Below are positions 19,309 through 32,318 of a DNA stretch of 64,000 bases, piece after piece. Position 1 is the stretch's first letter, and every line of letters begins with the position of its first letter. The stretch lies in assembly GCF_032884065.1 (NCBI RefSeq), contig NC_088872.1, forward strand, positions 6,318,186 to 6,382,185. Reading direction: 5' to 3'. The DNA comes from Artemia franciscana (lineage: Eukaryota > Arthropoda > Branchiopoda > Anostraca > Artemiidae). The notes beneath the pieces are model-generated. The model was not told the origin of the DNA, ran no database searches, and was given only the letters and a program-made list of their open reading frames with translations. A program made the translations under genes and the position numbers.

Positions 19309-20197
19309 TTGATCAACCAAGTAGTGCTGGTAAACAGGAGGCACAAAATTTTTGACCCTCTTCTTGAATCTATGGTTAATTCTAGTTGCAATTGTCACAC
19401 TACTATTGATTATTGTGATAAAATTGTTCCTAAACACTCTTTAAATCGTGGCTTTAGTGGATTTTGTTTGAATGTGCGTGGGATAAAAGGTAAGTGTGAA
19501 ATCGCTTTTGTGGTCTGATAATTTTTGCCCTTTGGATGTCCTAGGCTTAACAGAAACATGGTTATCTGATAGTGAAAATTTTACAGCTTATGATATGTAT
19601 GGTTATATTACTTTTCACGTCCCTAGAATGGTAAAAAAGTATTCTGGGGGTATTTCTTTATTTATAAAATCTGATATCGAATTTAATAGACGATCTGACA
19701 TTGAATCCTTGTTTAGATCAGAGGTTTCTAATAGTAGGACAGTTTATTTTCTTGTCATTGATCTAAAAAGCCAGTTTACATGTGATACTGTTTGTTTGTT
19801 TTATAAGCCCCCTCCTTTTCCAACGCATCTGTTCTGTTATTTGCTTGATCAGCTTTCTGGTGTGGGGACTTTCTCTGAAAAACAGATTTGTGTTTTCGGA
19901 GATTTTAATTGTAATATGATAAATGTTGAATCAAGTGATGAATGTGACCGTCTTTTTGATGTACTTTCTTCTCCTGGGCTACTTCCTTCAATTTTTTTTT
20001 CTCGTGTTGACCCTACATCTATCACAACTTATCTATCACTATTTGTACCTAAAACAGAGATTACTGGGGATGAGAAAGGTGAGTCTTCTTTTAGAACTTT
20101 CACAGTTAAAGAAATTTCTAACTTAATGCATAGTCTTCAGAGTAATGATTGGTCTAGCAACACATATGAAGGCGTCTCTATTCAAGAGTGTATGTAA
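19309..20197 (+). pseudogene. LINE endonuclease domain, broken (CR1/Jockey-like)
   Basis: Two frames together cover an APE-type endonuclease. The first ends at GFCLNVRGIKGK, and a frameshift near 19490 leads into LGLTETWLSD (catalytic Glu) and later ICVFGDFNCN (catalytic Asp/Asn). The terminal SDH motif is not evident. Continued RT remains follow downstream. It nicked target DNA in the active element, but this copy is dead. Confidence 0.8.
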
Positions 20198-20433
20198 AAG
20201 TAAGACAAAGGATGATCTTTTAAAGCATAAACATTACAAACATATGCTCACTTCTTCAGTTCGTGTAGCAAAAAAGTTGCATTTTTCGCGTCAAAGTAAT
20301 GAGTGTGAGAGCAATTTACGCAAGGTTTGGACTGTATTTAATGAAGTTCTTTCCCGCAAGAAACTCAAACAGTCTTCCCCATGTCTTTATAGGAAAGCTG
20401 ATGGATCCATTGTAGACAAAAAATTCTTAGCGA

Positions 20434-22166
20434 GTGCTTTCCTATTTCACTACATTTCTTTCAGTTCCCATTCCACCCCAGAGTAGAGTAAGTTGTTTTC
20501 CCTTGGCAGAAAAGTCTTTTTTCCTTTCTCCATGCAGTGCTACTGAGATTTCTAGTATTACTTCTCAACTTTCAAGCAGCCGTTCAGATGATAGTTTCGG
20601 TTTGAGTAGTAATGTCCTTAAAAAAATTGGTCAGTTAGTTTCTAACTCTATCTCACACATAACTAACCTCTCTCTTTCTTCTGGAGTTTTTCCTCATTTA
20701 TTTAAAGTTGCTACTGTTGTACCTTTGCATAAAAAAGGTGATTCGTCTCTTATTTCAAACTATAGACCTATTTCTCTTCTTCTCGTCATCTCTAAGGTTG
20801 TTGAAAAGTAGTGTATCGTAGACTCTCTTCATTTGTATTTAGGACCAATACGACTGCAGTAAATTCTTTCATAACTAACCATCAGTATGGTTTTTGTCCC
20901 TCTTTCTCTACCCTGTATGCACTTTCGGATCCAAAAGAGTTTGTTTGTGTTAATCTGGACAAAGGCTTGTATGTTTTGGGTCTATTTCTTGACCTTTCAA
21001 AGGCCTTTGATATGGTTGACCACTCTGTTCTTTTGTCTAAACTATCTTTATTTGGAATGCATGGAGTCCCATTAGAATGGTTAAGGCCTTATCTGTTTGG
21101 GAGATCTCAGTAAGTTTCGATTAATGGTACTTATTCCTCTATTTTGCCTATATTGAAAGGTGTCATATAGGGCTCTGTGCTTGGACCACTTTTGTTTTTA
21201 ATTTACATTAATGATCTTGTTGATTGACTTCGTCCCCATATTCACCCTGTTCTTTTTGCTGATGGCAGTAACTTTTGAATTGCTGCAGTGGACCTATATG
21301 AGAGACGTACAGGAGCCAATCACCCTGACTAATGGGAGCGATATTATACCACAAGCTACGATAGTGAAATTTTTGGTGTGTATCTTGACAATTTTCTTTC
21401 TTTTAAGCCACATATAACTCACACCCGTTCCCTCATCCTCCGCCAGTCTTCAATGTTGTACCGGGTTAATTCATTTCTTCCTCCAGATGTTGATATTTTA
21501 ACAGAACTCAAAGAAGAATGTAGTACAAATAGTTTGCAGATCAATGAAAGCTAAACCAAAATCGAAAGATTTAATCTGCTGAAGCAAAATCTTGTTTGCC
21601 CAGCTCCCTGGTTTCCGCTTATATTGTTAGCTACAGTCATGGTAGTTAGTTTCAGTGCCGATTGCAGATTTAGTACTTATGTTCAAGGGCTAGCGCAGAA
21701 AGGCAGCTGAGCATAATGTTCTTTGATTTTAATGAGCCGCCTGGGTTTTCCAGCAAATCGGCTGAAAATAGCATGTCTAACATACATACGTCCCATATTA
21801 CAATAAGCATGTCCCATTTGGGGACCTCAGACTCAAAATATTGAATATCTAAGTGATGATGTTGAAGGAGTTCAAAAAAGAGCAGTTAAAATCATCCTTG
21901 GAGAAAAATTTGTGGATTATAAGTCTGTTCTTGAGTCTTTAAAGATTGAAGCTCTTAGAGATGGCAGATTTTAGTTGATAACGCGTTTCGGACAATTTCT
22001 CCTTGCTAGCCCCAAGCATCGACATTTTCTACCCCCTGCTGCCAACTTAGTGGTTAATACCAGAAAGAAGAACAAATTAGTGCCAGTGACTTGCAGAACT
22101 AATCGATTTAACAATTCGTTCTTGCCGTTTTTTACCAGTGCCTATAATAAAATGACTATAATATAA
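20434..22166 (+). pseudogene. LINE reverse transcriptase, broken (CR1/Jockey-like)
   Basis: RT remains are spread over several frames: NYRPISLL near 20758, FLDLSKAFDMVDHS (motif A) near 20990 and GSVLGPLLFLIYINDL (motif B) near 21172, where the expected VPQG is interrupted by a stop. Motif C reads FADGS instead of FADD. A C-terminal EGVQKRAVKIILGE segment and a final RFNNSFLPFF motif follow near 22100. About 260 bp near 21540-21800 do not look like RT and may be an insertion. An AT-rich tail follows at about 22145. Same strand as the ORF1 and endonuclease remnants, so one element of about 3.6 kb. Confidence 0.85.
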
Positions 22167-22705
22167 TTATTATATAATAATAAAAGGACTAGGTTTGTAA
22201 ATGACAGCGACATTTAGCTTGTGGTTTTTATCAACGACCATGAAAGCTATCTTTAAATAAATAATTTCTGATTTCTTAAAAAAAATCCCGAAGAAGAGCT
22301 TATTTCAAAGAAAAGTAAAGAGCCATATTAATGATCAGAAATAAGGTTTTATAAATAAGTTAATTTCCAAAAGGCCAGAAATTACTTGCAAAGAGTAAAT
22401 GAAACCCAAACGAACGCAAGTTATGATAAATAAGTAAATCAAGCATAAATATGACAAGTACTGACATTTATAAATAAATAAATCCTATAACGAGTAAAAA
22501 TTTTGTTGAATACTTAACTCGAAACTGGCAAGATTTACAACAGAGATTACATACAACAAGATTTACAGGAGATTAGCTGCTGTCTTTCTCCCCCCAACCC
22601 TAACCGTAAAGAATCTTAAGCCTATTGCGTCATTTGGGTTCTATTGAAGACTGCATGCATTATTTGAACCCTGTGCATTAATTTTTCAAAGCATCAATAT
22701 ATATA
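22167..22705. other. AT-rich stretch, nothing recognised
   Basis: Lies between the LINE tail and the Helitron-like element, with no open frame of note. Confidence 0.4.
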
Positions 22706-23363
22706 CTAGCTGTTGGGGTGGCGCTTCGCGCCACCCCAACACCTAGGTGGTGGGGGCGCTTCGCCCCCCCCCCCCCCAAGCCCCCCTGCGCGCGTAAGTC
22801 GTTACGCGCCATATTAGTCCCCGTTGTAGTTGTGTCCCTGTATCCCGGTCGTCATTTATATTCCCTGTGTCCTGGTCGTCATTTGTATCCCGGTGTCCCG
22901 GTCTGTATATACATTCGTTTTTTTAGTTTTGTTTTTCTCCTTTATTTTTCATTTTTTTTCTTTTTTCTTTTTTTTTCTTTTTTAGTTTTTTTAGTTTTTT
23001 AGCTTTTTTAGTTTTCTTATTAGTTTTTAGTTTTTTTTCTTTTTAGTTTTTTTGTAGTTTTTACCTTTTTTCTAGTGTTTTTAGTTTTTTTTTTTACTTA
23101 TGTCCTGGTCGTCATTTATACTCCCTGTGTCCCGGTCGTCATTTGTGTCCCGGTGCTTTGTTGATGGTGATTGCTAATCGAACATTCCTTGTGTCCCGGT
23201 CGCTTTCTCTTTGAGTGTCGTCATTTATATACCCTATGTGCCGGTATCCCGGTCGTCATTTGTGTCCCGATGTCCCGGTGTGTAATTTTGTCAGTCGAAA
23301 ACATGACGTCAGTCAACACACAAACATGACGTCACCCGACAGACCCACAAACACACAGACAAC

Positions 23364-23366
<3 letters not shown>
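22706..23366 (-). mobile_element. Helitron-like non-autonomous element
   Basis: Read on the minus strand, the element ends with a 12-13 bp GC-rich hairpin (22712-22740), then AACAGCTAG directly followed by T. This is the Helitron 3' signature: subterminal hairpin, CTRR end and insertion before T. The body holds several TGTCCCGG(T)CGTCATTTGT-type repeats and two ATGACGTCA motifs near 23305 and 23330. The left terminus (expected 5'-TC) is lost in or hidden by the (TA)n tract beginning at 23367. No Rep/helicase coding is seen. Some other hairpin-ended repeat remains possible. Confidence 0.65.

Positions 23367-23413
<47 letters not shown>
23367..23413. repeat. (TA)n microsatellite
   Basis: Uninterrupted TA dinucleotides at the end of the Helitron-like element. 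Confidence 0.95.
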
Positions 23414-23415
<2 letters not shown>

Positions 23416-23624
23416 TGAAAAGAGAAATCACCAATGCTACAGCACAAACACAAAAAAAAAATAAAATAAAATAAAATAAAGAGACAGAAGGAGAAAAGGA
23501 AGACTGTTTTCCTAAATTAGTGATTAATATAGACCAGCACTTGAATGAGGCCTTAACCCTACTCATCCATACAATCACATAGGTCAAACAGCACAGCCAC
23601 ACACAATCAACCATAAAGAATAAT

Positions 23625-23626
<2 letters not shown>

Positions 23627-23673
<47 letters not shown>
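23627..23673. repeat. (AT)n microsatellite
   Basis: A second uninterrupted AT tract, about 210 bp after the first. The intervening DNA has A-rich runs but no recognised feature. Confidence 0.95.
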
Positions 23674-23676
<3 letters not shown>

Positions 23677-26600
23677 ATATTGTTTTGATTATTATTGCTT
23701 ATTTTTTGCTGATATTTCACCACCTATCTTTTTTCAAATTTGGCACCCACTGCTTCCAGAAGCTGCATGTATAATCTTATTCATTAAAAACTGAATTCCT
23801 GGTTATTCCTAATCTCTTTAGATGTATAATTGCTGTCTAGGTTTCCTCTTAATCAATTGAAAAAGCATTTTTGATGTCCTTCGTACTTCAAAACCGTTGA
23901 ACTGCAGAAAATAGTACTTCGAGAACTTGTAAACCACAACAAAGAATTTTTTGGCCATCTAATTTAATGTGAATTTCTCAAAGGCTTCCTGGAAGATTAA
24001 TTAGATACATATCTTAAAAGGAGGCTCTCTTATTTCATCTTTGTATGACCAGGCTTATTTTTAGCTGGAAACCGCACTAATTTTATGATTCTAATTTGAA
24101 ACACCGCGTACAAAAAAGAGAAAAAATTAAAAATAGATAAAACTTAATTCATAATTAACTTAGATATCAAGGTTAAACCAAACACTACCAATAAATTATC
24201 GAGTTTAAAGAGGACTTGTAACCTTTCTTTCTTTTTTTAAGCAGGGCTAGGTTATTCTGACAATGGTTTTAACCTCCCCAAGTTGCAACCCCATAAATTA
24301 AATAAAGGCCGCAGGTAGGCCTATTACTACAAAAAAATAAGGAAATAATCGGACGTGTCCTTTAATTCAGCTGATTATCTGATTGTTTTATAAAAAGGAA
24401 AAGTTTGTGTTTAATTATTCTTGGTTCAACGTTTAAATAATAACAAAAATTAACATAGAACTTAGAATTTGTTGATTCGTGTCATGTCACAACATATGTT
24501 CCGCCAATTCGGCCTTCTAAATACTACATTATTGAACAAGGAAATAAAGCGTGAAAAACAAAACAAAAACACGAAACTAAACCAAAAATTGTATTATGCG
24601 GCAGTAGGCCTTGAACACCGGGATACACTTTTCGAACAGTGATCGCCGAAGTTTTTGTTTGCCCATATAAAATTAATAATATAAGTATGTTCGGATACGT
24701 AAAATTAAACAGCTACTAAAATTTCTTCTTTTTTTATTTTCAACTCGTTTTTTATTCGCGGATAAATTTTAGTGCACAACAGTAAAAAGGTCCAAATAGA
24801 TTTCTTGAATAATTGAATGCCAAAAGGTATTGAATTGTCAAAAGGATAACCTAGGATACATTCTCAAATTTAGAATTCCTATTACAAAACAAGGAAAAAG
24901 CTGATTTCTTCGTATCAGAGTGGATAACATGCACAATTTAGAATTGCTTATATGTGACAGTTAAGCTTACAAACAAATCGAAATTAGCCTACTAATTAAA
25001 ATCCAGAGGACCGTTTTGACCAAGTTTTGATTTTGTATGTTCCCAGGAATAGTAAAATTATGTTGGTAAGTCACATATTTTTTCTCCTAAATCATGGATG
25101 GTGGTCCTTGGGACAGGTTAAATTTGGTTGAAAGATTGATCGTGGAAGAGATCCTTTTATATTCACTATGAATAACAAAGTATATGCTTTTAGAATAATA
25201 ATCAAAAAAAAAATTTCATGAATTCGAATTTTAAATTAAAATCGACTAAGAGTTTCAAGAAGATGCAGGAAATGTTTCTCTATTAGTAGCTTTTACAGTG
25301 AGAGAAATAACTGAAAAACAAAATGATTTTATCAAATATCCCTAGGGCTTATAACTTTGCTTCTCTCTAGTAATTGTTCCCTGCTTTTCAAAAGCGTCAG
25401 CTAAATGGAGATTTTGTTGAATATGCTTTTTAATGCTGCTTTTTGTATTATTATTAGACGGATATTACACTGTTGATATTATTTAGATACAAAAAGGATA
25501 TTCGGAATCTCATTTGGCTGATTCTAAATTAAAGTGAAACATTTCTTATCATTAAGTTCAACTCCTGATGGTGTGGTGTAGCTAAAAGCAATTTCATGTT
25601 GAAGCTAAATAGTCCTTTATTAAATAAAGTTTTGCAACAGTTTATGAAGTGATCTAATGATCTTTGGTTTCTTTTGGCAGTAACAATGATCCTAAGTTCT
25701 TCCCACTTGTTTTGATTTGTTACTCTCAATTTTCAACTAAAGAATGGTCATATTTTCCATGTCAAAATGTTCTTGTAATTTTCACTACTTTAAAGATATA
25801 ATAATGTAGAATAGTGGGTTGAAATTTGACCCTTTAACTTGGGGAAACCAATATTTTAGAATTATATTTCTGAACTTGGTGAACCTCTATACTGAACCTT
25901 TTAGTTTTAGAAAAAGTTCGACATTAAAAACCAACTGTTCGTACCACATTGAAATCGTTTATTACCTGAAAACTGGAATATCTTAGCATATTCTTTTATC
26001 TATCTTCCGAGGATTCATTAAGCAAGAAAAATAAAAGAAATAAAAACGAACAAAGTTGCCTGGGCAAGCTTTGTATAATTTTTGTATTTATAATTATAAG
26101 CTTGTATAATTTTTTGTACAAGCTTTTTGTATAATTTTGTCCTACAAGAAAGTAGGACAAAATTATGTTGGCTGTTTGGCTATATTTACCTGGAGGGCAG
26201 TGGCGGCTTTAAGACTCATAATGGGGAGAGGCTATACCGCAGGAGTTTGAAAATGTAAAATAAAAGAAAGGCAGGGAGCACCTGCTCCCCTGCCCAGGCC
26301 GAGAAACGCTACTGCTTGAAGGTCACGACTCCTGGACCGTCTTGTGACTGGCTAGCCTGAACCCTGGTTCCCAGAAATTTTAGTTGCCTTTTCATCCGCT
26401 TTACTCCACACTTAATAACTATGGAAGCCACACTATTTCAGAATAAACAAAGTAATAACACAACATATGAATATTTTTAAAGCTAATCATTCAAAATAAT
26501 GTGGTCGAAAAAAACCCTTAAGAACAAGACAAACGGAGTACATTCAACGATAATTTTCACACATTTTAAAGAAGTCTGGTCTGCTTCCTCTAACCTGTTG

Positions 26601-27980
26601 ATCCAGTTGTTTCTTATTCACAATGTCCTGAATGAGCTTCTGATATTTCTGAAAAAAAGACAGCTATTGGTATCAGTTATATAACTTTGTTTTATTAAAG
26701 CGTTTAAATATGCAAGTAAGCCATTAAGGGAGAATACAATGGTGTCAAATATAGAAACAGAAGCTTTCGTATTTTTGAGTATTTGAATAATTTTCTGGTC
26801 TTCATTATAAGGTAAGAATTTCCTTGTTTTTCACCAAGTGAAAAAAGGTGAAGCAAAAGGGCTTTGGTGAACCTCACATCTTAGACCGGACAGTCCTAAT
26901 AAATAGCTTGTCGATGTATAATGCTTTTGTACATTGTCGCGCACAAATGGATAATTTATCATCGTTTTTAAAAGCTATTTGATTGGTGTGTTTTTCGTCC
27001 CCTTCCTCTTGCACAGAAAAAGACATTTCAAAAGTCTCACTGTAATAGATGGATAAGCGTATAAGAAAGAAAGAAAGAAAAAAGGTTGCACATGAGTACT
27101 ACTAAGCTATCTAAGAATTCGGGCTAGCGCTACCAATGCTTTGGAATAAATTGTATTAATTTTTTTTTCTCCAAAATCTCACTGAAATAGATTATATGGT
27201 ACTATCTAACAATTAGGCCACAAAATTACTGCTCACACATAACCTAAGATAGGGAAAACCCTATTCTGTCGCGGGAGTCTTAATTGTGCAATTTATCGTT
27301 CTCCTACGTGGCAAGAGAAGCAATATCTCAGTATTCCATATTTCCCAGTTATTAAACAACACGCCCCTTTATGGCTCTGATTTTAATTTTTTTTTTTTTA
27401 ACTAGATTTGCGTTACCTTGGCAACCTGGGGGGTTACTGCATTTTTTTTTTGGGGGGGGGGCTTGGCCATAAAAAGTTTGATAGGTGCGATGTACCCTTA
27501 ATTGTATCAGAAATAAAACATTGACATTGCAAACAGTTGAACCATAAATGTATATATGTAATGCATCATTGAACGTACCAGAGGAAGATAAAATGGGGAC
27601 TAACTGGCATAAGTATCTAGCCCCATAATTCCCAATATGGGGCGTAGGCCCTACCGGTGAGGAATGGCAATATTTTGGTGGGTCATGCTGAGAATGTGCA
27701 CCCCAGAAGCAGTTTTAGGCCTCATAAACCGGGGGGGGGGGGAGAAAACGATAATTACAATTGCGACGATTTTTTAGTCAATTAAGTACCTCAATAGGAG
27801 TTTAAAAATATTAGATAAAAGAAATTTAATGTTAGATGTCGGAAAAAGTAGGGGGGGGGGCATTTACTTCCTGACCAAGTCTAAAACCGCCACTGGTGCC
27901 CCCTTCGGCTGACTATATTTTAGAGCCTTAATTTGAAAAAAAACCATCGTTCATGTGAATGATACCACACTGATATGAAA
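23674..27980. other. 4.3 kb intergenic/intronic stretch without recognisable gene
   Basis: Only short open frames are present and none carries a motif I know. A hairpin lies at 26131-26166, and homopolymer G runs occur near 27450, 27731 and 27852. A few imperfect AAGCTTGTATAATTTT repeats lie at 26065-26135. Confidence 0.45.
26131..26166. other. Perfect 15-bp hairpin
   Basis: ATAATTTTGTCCTAC pairs with GTAGGACAAAATTAT around AAGAAA. The adjacent TTGTATAATTTT copies suggest replication slippage. No gene context to call it a terminator or miRNA. Confidence 0.6.
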
Positions 27981-29640
27981 CAGTTCGTGGTAACGAACTG
28001 TAGTAACCAAAACTCTAAAAAACGGAATTTTGATACGAATAGTTACGTCAAAAGAATCAAATTTTAATGTTGATTTTAAATATCTAAGCTTTATAAGGTT
28101 TAGCCTTACATATCAAAAGTTACGAGCCTGAGAAAATTTGCCTCATTTTAGAAAATAGGGGGAAACACCCCCTAAAAGTCATATAATCTTAACAAAAATC
28201 ACACCATCAGATTCAGCGCATTAGAGGACCCTACTGTAGAGGTTTTAAGCTCCTATCTGCAAAAATGTGGAATTTGGTATTTTTGCCAGAAGACAGATTA
28301 CGGATGCGTGTTTATTTGTTTGTTTGTTTTTTTTTCCAGGGGTGATCGTATCGACCCAAAGGTCTTATAATGCTGCGAGAGGGCTCATTCTAACGGAAAT
28401 GAAAAGTTCTAGAGCCCTTTTTAAGTGACCAAAAACTGGGGCACCTAGCCCCCCCCACGTTAATTATTTCCCCAAAGTCACCAGATCAAAATTCTGAGAT
28501 AGCCATTTTATTCAGCATAGTCGGAAAACCTTGTGACTATGTCTTTGGGTACGACTTACTCCCTCACAGGCCCCATGAGAGGGGCTACAAGTTACAAACT
28601 TTGACCAGTGCTTACATATACTAATGGTTATTGGGAAGTGTACAGACGTTTTTAGGGGGATTTCTTGGTTTTTGGGATGGGGTTGAGAAGAGGGGATTAT
28701 GTTGGGGGAACTTTCCATGGAGGAATTTCTCATGGGGGAAGAAAATTTCCATGAAGGGAGCGCAGGATTTTCTACCATTATTAAAAAAAACAATGAAAAA
28801 ATAAATATGAAAAAGTCTTTTCAACTGAAAGTAAGGAGCAGCATTAAAACTTAAAACGAACAGAAATTCTTACGCTTATGAGGGGCTCACCTCCTCCTAA
28901 TACCTCGCTCTTTACCTTAAAGTATTTTTAGTGATTTCAATTATTTATTCTACGGCCTTTGTGATTCAGTGGTCATTCTTAAGGAATTGGGAGAAAATTT
29001 AAGCTTTAGTGTAAAGAGTGAGGTACTGACGAGGGAGCGAACCCCTCATATGCGTAATAAAAACATATAAATATAGAAGTTCGCTACGTAAGCTAATTCA
29101 TAAGTTACGTATATCTTTTACTAATAAAAAGGTGCGTATAAAATTAAAAGTTCTAGTTGCCTTTTTAAGTAACCAAAAAATTGGAGGGCTACTAGGCCTC
29201 CTCCCTCGCTCCTTATTTTCTCAAAATCATTCGATCAAAACTATGAGAAAGAGATTTGGCCAGAAAAATAAATATGCAAATTTCGTTTTAATTATTCATC
29301 TGCGGAGAGCCGAAATCAAAACATGCATTAATTCAAAAACATTCATAAATTAAATAAAAAACAAGTTTTTTTAATTGAAAGTAATGAGCGACATTAAAAC
29401 TTAAGACGAACAGAAATTACTTCGTATATGAAAGGGGCTGTTCCCTCCTCAACGTCTTGCTCTTTACGCTAAAGTTTTTGCTGCTTTAAAAAGAAGAGTT
29501 GAGAGAAAGAGTCAAACTTTAGCGTAAAGAGGGGGGCGTTGAGGAGGGAAGAGCCCCTTTCATATACGAAGTAATTTCTGTTTTTTTTAAGTTTTAATGT
29601 CGCTCCTTACTTTCAGTTAAAAAAATATATTTTTTTACTT
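27981..29640. mobile_element. Fold-back repeat family A, copy 1
   Basis: Starts at the small palindrome CAGTTCGTGGTAACGAACTG and ends at a large inverted repeat (29361-29635) whose arms contain CGAACAGAAATTACTTCG and CTCTTTACGCTAAAG. An internal module AAAAGTTCTAG...CCTTTTTAAGT is present twice (28399 and 29143), so the unit looks dimeric. It is similar along its length to 52413-54134. Compared with that copy it has lost about 23 bp between two AGTAA repeats just after the start. Non-coding; the class is unknown. Confidence 0.8.
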
Positions 29641-30139
29641 AATGGATCTAAAGAGCATAAAAGATACATGAAAGTACTGCAATGACGTTACACATTGTAT
29701 AAAAGGTATTGTATTTAGTCAATATTTTCCATTGGTATAAATGCCTAGAGTACGGCCCGTAAAAAGATACCAAGTTAATGGCCTTTTAGGCTTCCTTCAG
29801 GTAAACGCACGTTAAATTTTCAATAACAAAATTTAGATATCACGAGGGGGATCAGGATTTAAAAAATGCCTAGGTGGGGCATCTCCCGAAATCGGTTGGG
29901 ATCCACTGACTTAGCCCCTTGTTTTGGCTTTGTTTCTTCATTATCGACCACTCTTAGGTATCAGCTCATACAACCGGTTAGTTTTCAATAGAAAGGGTTC
30001 AGGAGTACCCCTGAAACTTACCCTGTCGGAGTGAAATCTGACTGGGTCACCAAAGAAAAGGTGAACTAATTTGTGTAAATAATATTCATATAAAGGCGAC
30101 TTGTCAGTCAACCAATTCCGATTAAATTTTGTGTTAGTT
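29641..30139. other. No feature recognised
   Basis: Short AT-rich stretch between two dispersed repeats, without coding signs. Confidence 0.4.
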
Positions 30140-30430
30140 TAAATGTCTGAGCTCCTCATGTCGGGTTGCCCGCCTAAGACTCTAGGCGGGCATGCCTCTC
30201 TAAAAGCAAATACATAACTATTAGAGTTACTCCTGCCGAGAGTCGTAGTTAATCCCGCCGTTCACCCGTGCCATAAACTCACAGTATGAAGAATATAGGT
30301 TGTCCCGTTCGCCTGCGAGTCCGGAGGACTTGTTGGTCATATGTCAATCCTAAAACTTGGTCGCCCGTCTGAGACTCGAGGTGGGTGGGTCTGTTAGGCT
30401 TAGGTTGCTTGTTCGCCTCATTAAGTAGTC
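30140..30430. repeat. Dispersed repeat family B, copy 1
   Basis: Matches 45245-45510 in the same orientation: a hairpin of GCCCGCCTA / TAGGCGGGC (30167-30190), then ATACATAACTATTAGAG, CCCGCCGTTCACC, and CTTGTTGGTCATATGTCAAT. The hairpin motif recurs in degraded form near 30361-30385. Class unknown. Confidence 0.65.
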
Positions 30431-32055
30431 AAATATGGTAATTTGACACAAAATACAACACGTTAGTAGCCTTCGGTGGAGCATGTCTTCCCTGTTAAAT
30501 ATAGGGCCCGTGTCCTACACTTAGAAAAATCCCATCCCCTCCGAAAAATCCCTCTTGGAAAATTCTTCTCAGATTTAAAATTGAGTAGCCAAAGGGAAAT
30601 TAAGATAAATAAAAATATTGAAGAAAAGCAGATAATTAAACATCAGCTATTATGAAGAAGGCATGGTGGGTCATTGTGTAGATGGGGGGGGGGGTTGCCA
30701 AATACCTAAAATAACATATTCTAATATCAAAATTGTCTGAGTCTCCGTGAACCTTCAGATAAATGTTGGAAGGGGTCTTATGTTGGGGGGGGGATTATTT
30801 CTGATCACCCTTCATTTAGACTAAATCTGTTTAGGGGCGCTGACAACCCCCTTCTTAATTGCAGAAGAATGATTTTGGAATTTATTTTAGACCTTTCTAA
30901 GGTTTACTATACTCAACTAAGTTAATTTGCTTGATATTTCATAAAATTATATACAAAGATATATAAGTGGACATTAAATATTATGAAGGAAGGGTGTTGG
31001 ATCATTTTGTAGGGGCGTGGGACAGACACCTCAGAGAGCACCTGTTAATGTGAAAACATCCTAACTCTCATTGATCTTTCAGATAAATACAGAATTAGAT
31101 CTAGGGAAGGGCGGAGGTAGGAATTGTTATTTAATCCTTTCTTGATTCCTGTGAGTATTTTTGGTTACGCCTTTATAATTGGTGGTAGAGGAAAGGGGTA
31201 TTGGTGCCCCTCTATTAGGACAATACTTTTATGTGTAGCATTAAATATTGCACTCTATAGTCGACCGAGCAACATAAACCTCGTAAGAGAATTTCTAGGG
31301 GGAGTGGGTAACAAATTTTGACAATCCCCGATTTCAAATGATAATATTCCCTTTTCTTATTTATATACAATGATTTAATGCAATTAAACATGTGAATACA
31401 ATGTAATTAAGCATCAATGAGCCCTAATGCAGACGTCGCAAGGCTTCGGCCGCGTAGAAAATCAAAAGTCACGCATAATTTCTTTCCAAAAGAACAATAA
31501 CACTTTATTTAGATCGCAGCATATAGCGCGTTTTGGTTATCAGTACATCAGGAGGTGGAGAGACGCAGCGTTTTTACAGCTAAAACAGATTTTATTAAGT
31601 ACATATTCATTAATTACATATGTCATATTTAATACTTATATTAAGTATATATTTATTAAGTCATATTAATTAAGTACATGCGTAGAATTAAGCCATATTT
31701 CGAAATAACATATTTTTCAAGGCTGACGTTAATTTTGGGCGTTTTCTAGACATGCTTTTGAGTTTGAAGATATTCCCAGAGTATAGAAACATTTTCAATG
31801 CATGATTTTTGGTAGTACTTTCTAAATTACTCGATATGCTTCTTGATGTTTTGCCAGGCAAATCGTCTTTGTTGGTTGTCCATGTTTTTGACATCTAAAA
31901 TAATTTGATAAGAATGTGCTTGAAATTTTGAAAATTTTTCCTTGAAAAGGCCAACTTATCATTCGCATGTCCTTAGAACTGCTCTTAGAAGGTTATGTAT
32001 GATTAATCCTTTAAAAACAAGGTTTTCCTTTGATTCCACAAAATAAGGCACTACC
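30431..32055. other. No gene recognised
   Basis: Contains G-rich runs (about 30685, 30785) and degenerate repeats of about 240 bp centred on the phrases GAAGG...GTTGGATCATT and TTCAGATAAAT(A/G), near 30655-30790 and 30975-31130. No supported coding. Confidence 0.4.
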
Positions 32056-32318
32056 CACAGCTTAGATATACAATACAGTTAAGAAAACTCGATTTATTTT
32101 TGGGACACAGTGCACGGTAGCGATGCTAGCGGCTGGAGACAGGAAACTGGCAGTCTGAATCTAAAAGATCGGAGCAATTGGACAAACAAAACAAAATTGC
32201 GTTCCCGCCTATGGTGTTGTAGTACGATCTAGGAGGCGCCAAGTTCAGAGCTCTGTACCAAAAGCTTCTCATGGGCAAGATAGGAGTTTTCATAACTGTA
32301 TTGTATACCTAAGCTGTG
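32056..32318. mobile_element. hAT-like MITE, copy 1
   Basis: This 263-bp element has about 30-bp terminal inverted repeats beginning CACAGCTTAGATATACAATA and ending in its complement CTAAGCTGTG. It is flanked by 8-bp near-identical direct repeats, GCACTACC at 32048-32055 and GTACTACC at 32319-32326. An 8-bp target duplication and CA..TG ends fit the hAT superfamily. A second copy lies inverted at 50977-51239. Too short to code for a transposase. Confidence 0.8.

Noticed and set aside
22718-23002. Pro-rich 94-residue frame starting in the GC-rich hairpin
   Set aside because: It runs from the Helitron hairpin and poly-C into a T-rich tract; low complexity, no domain.
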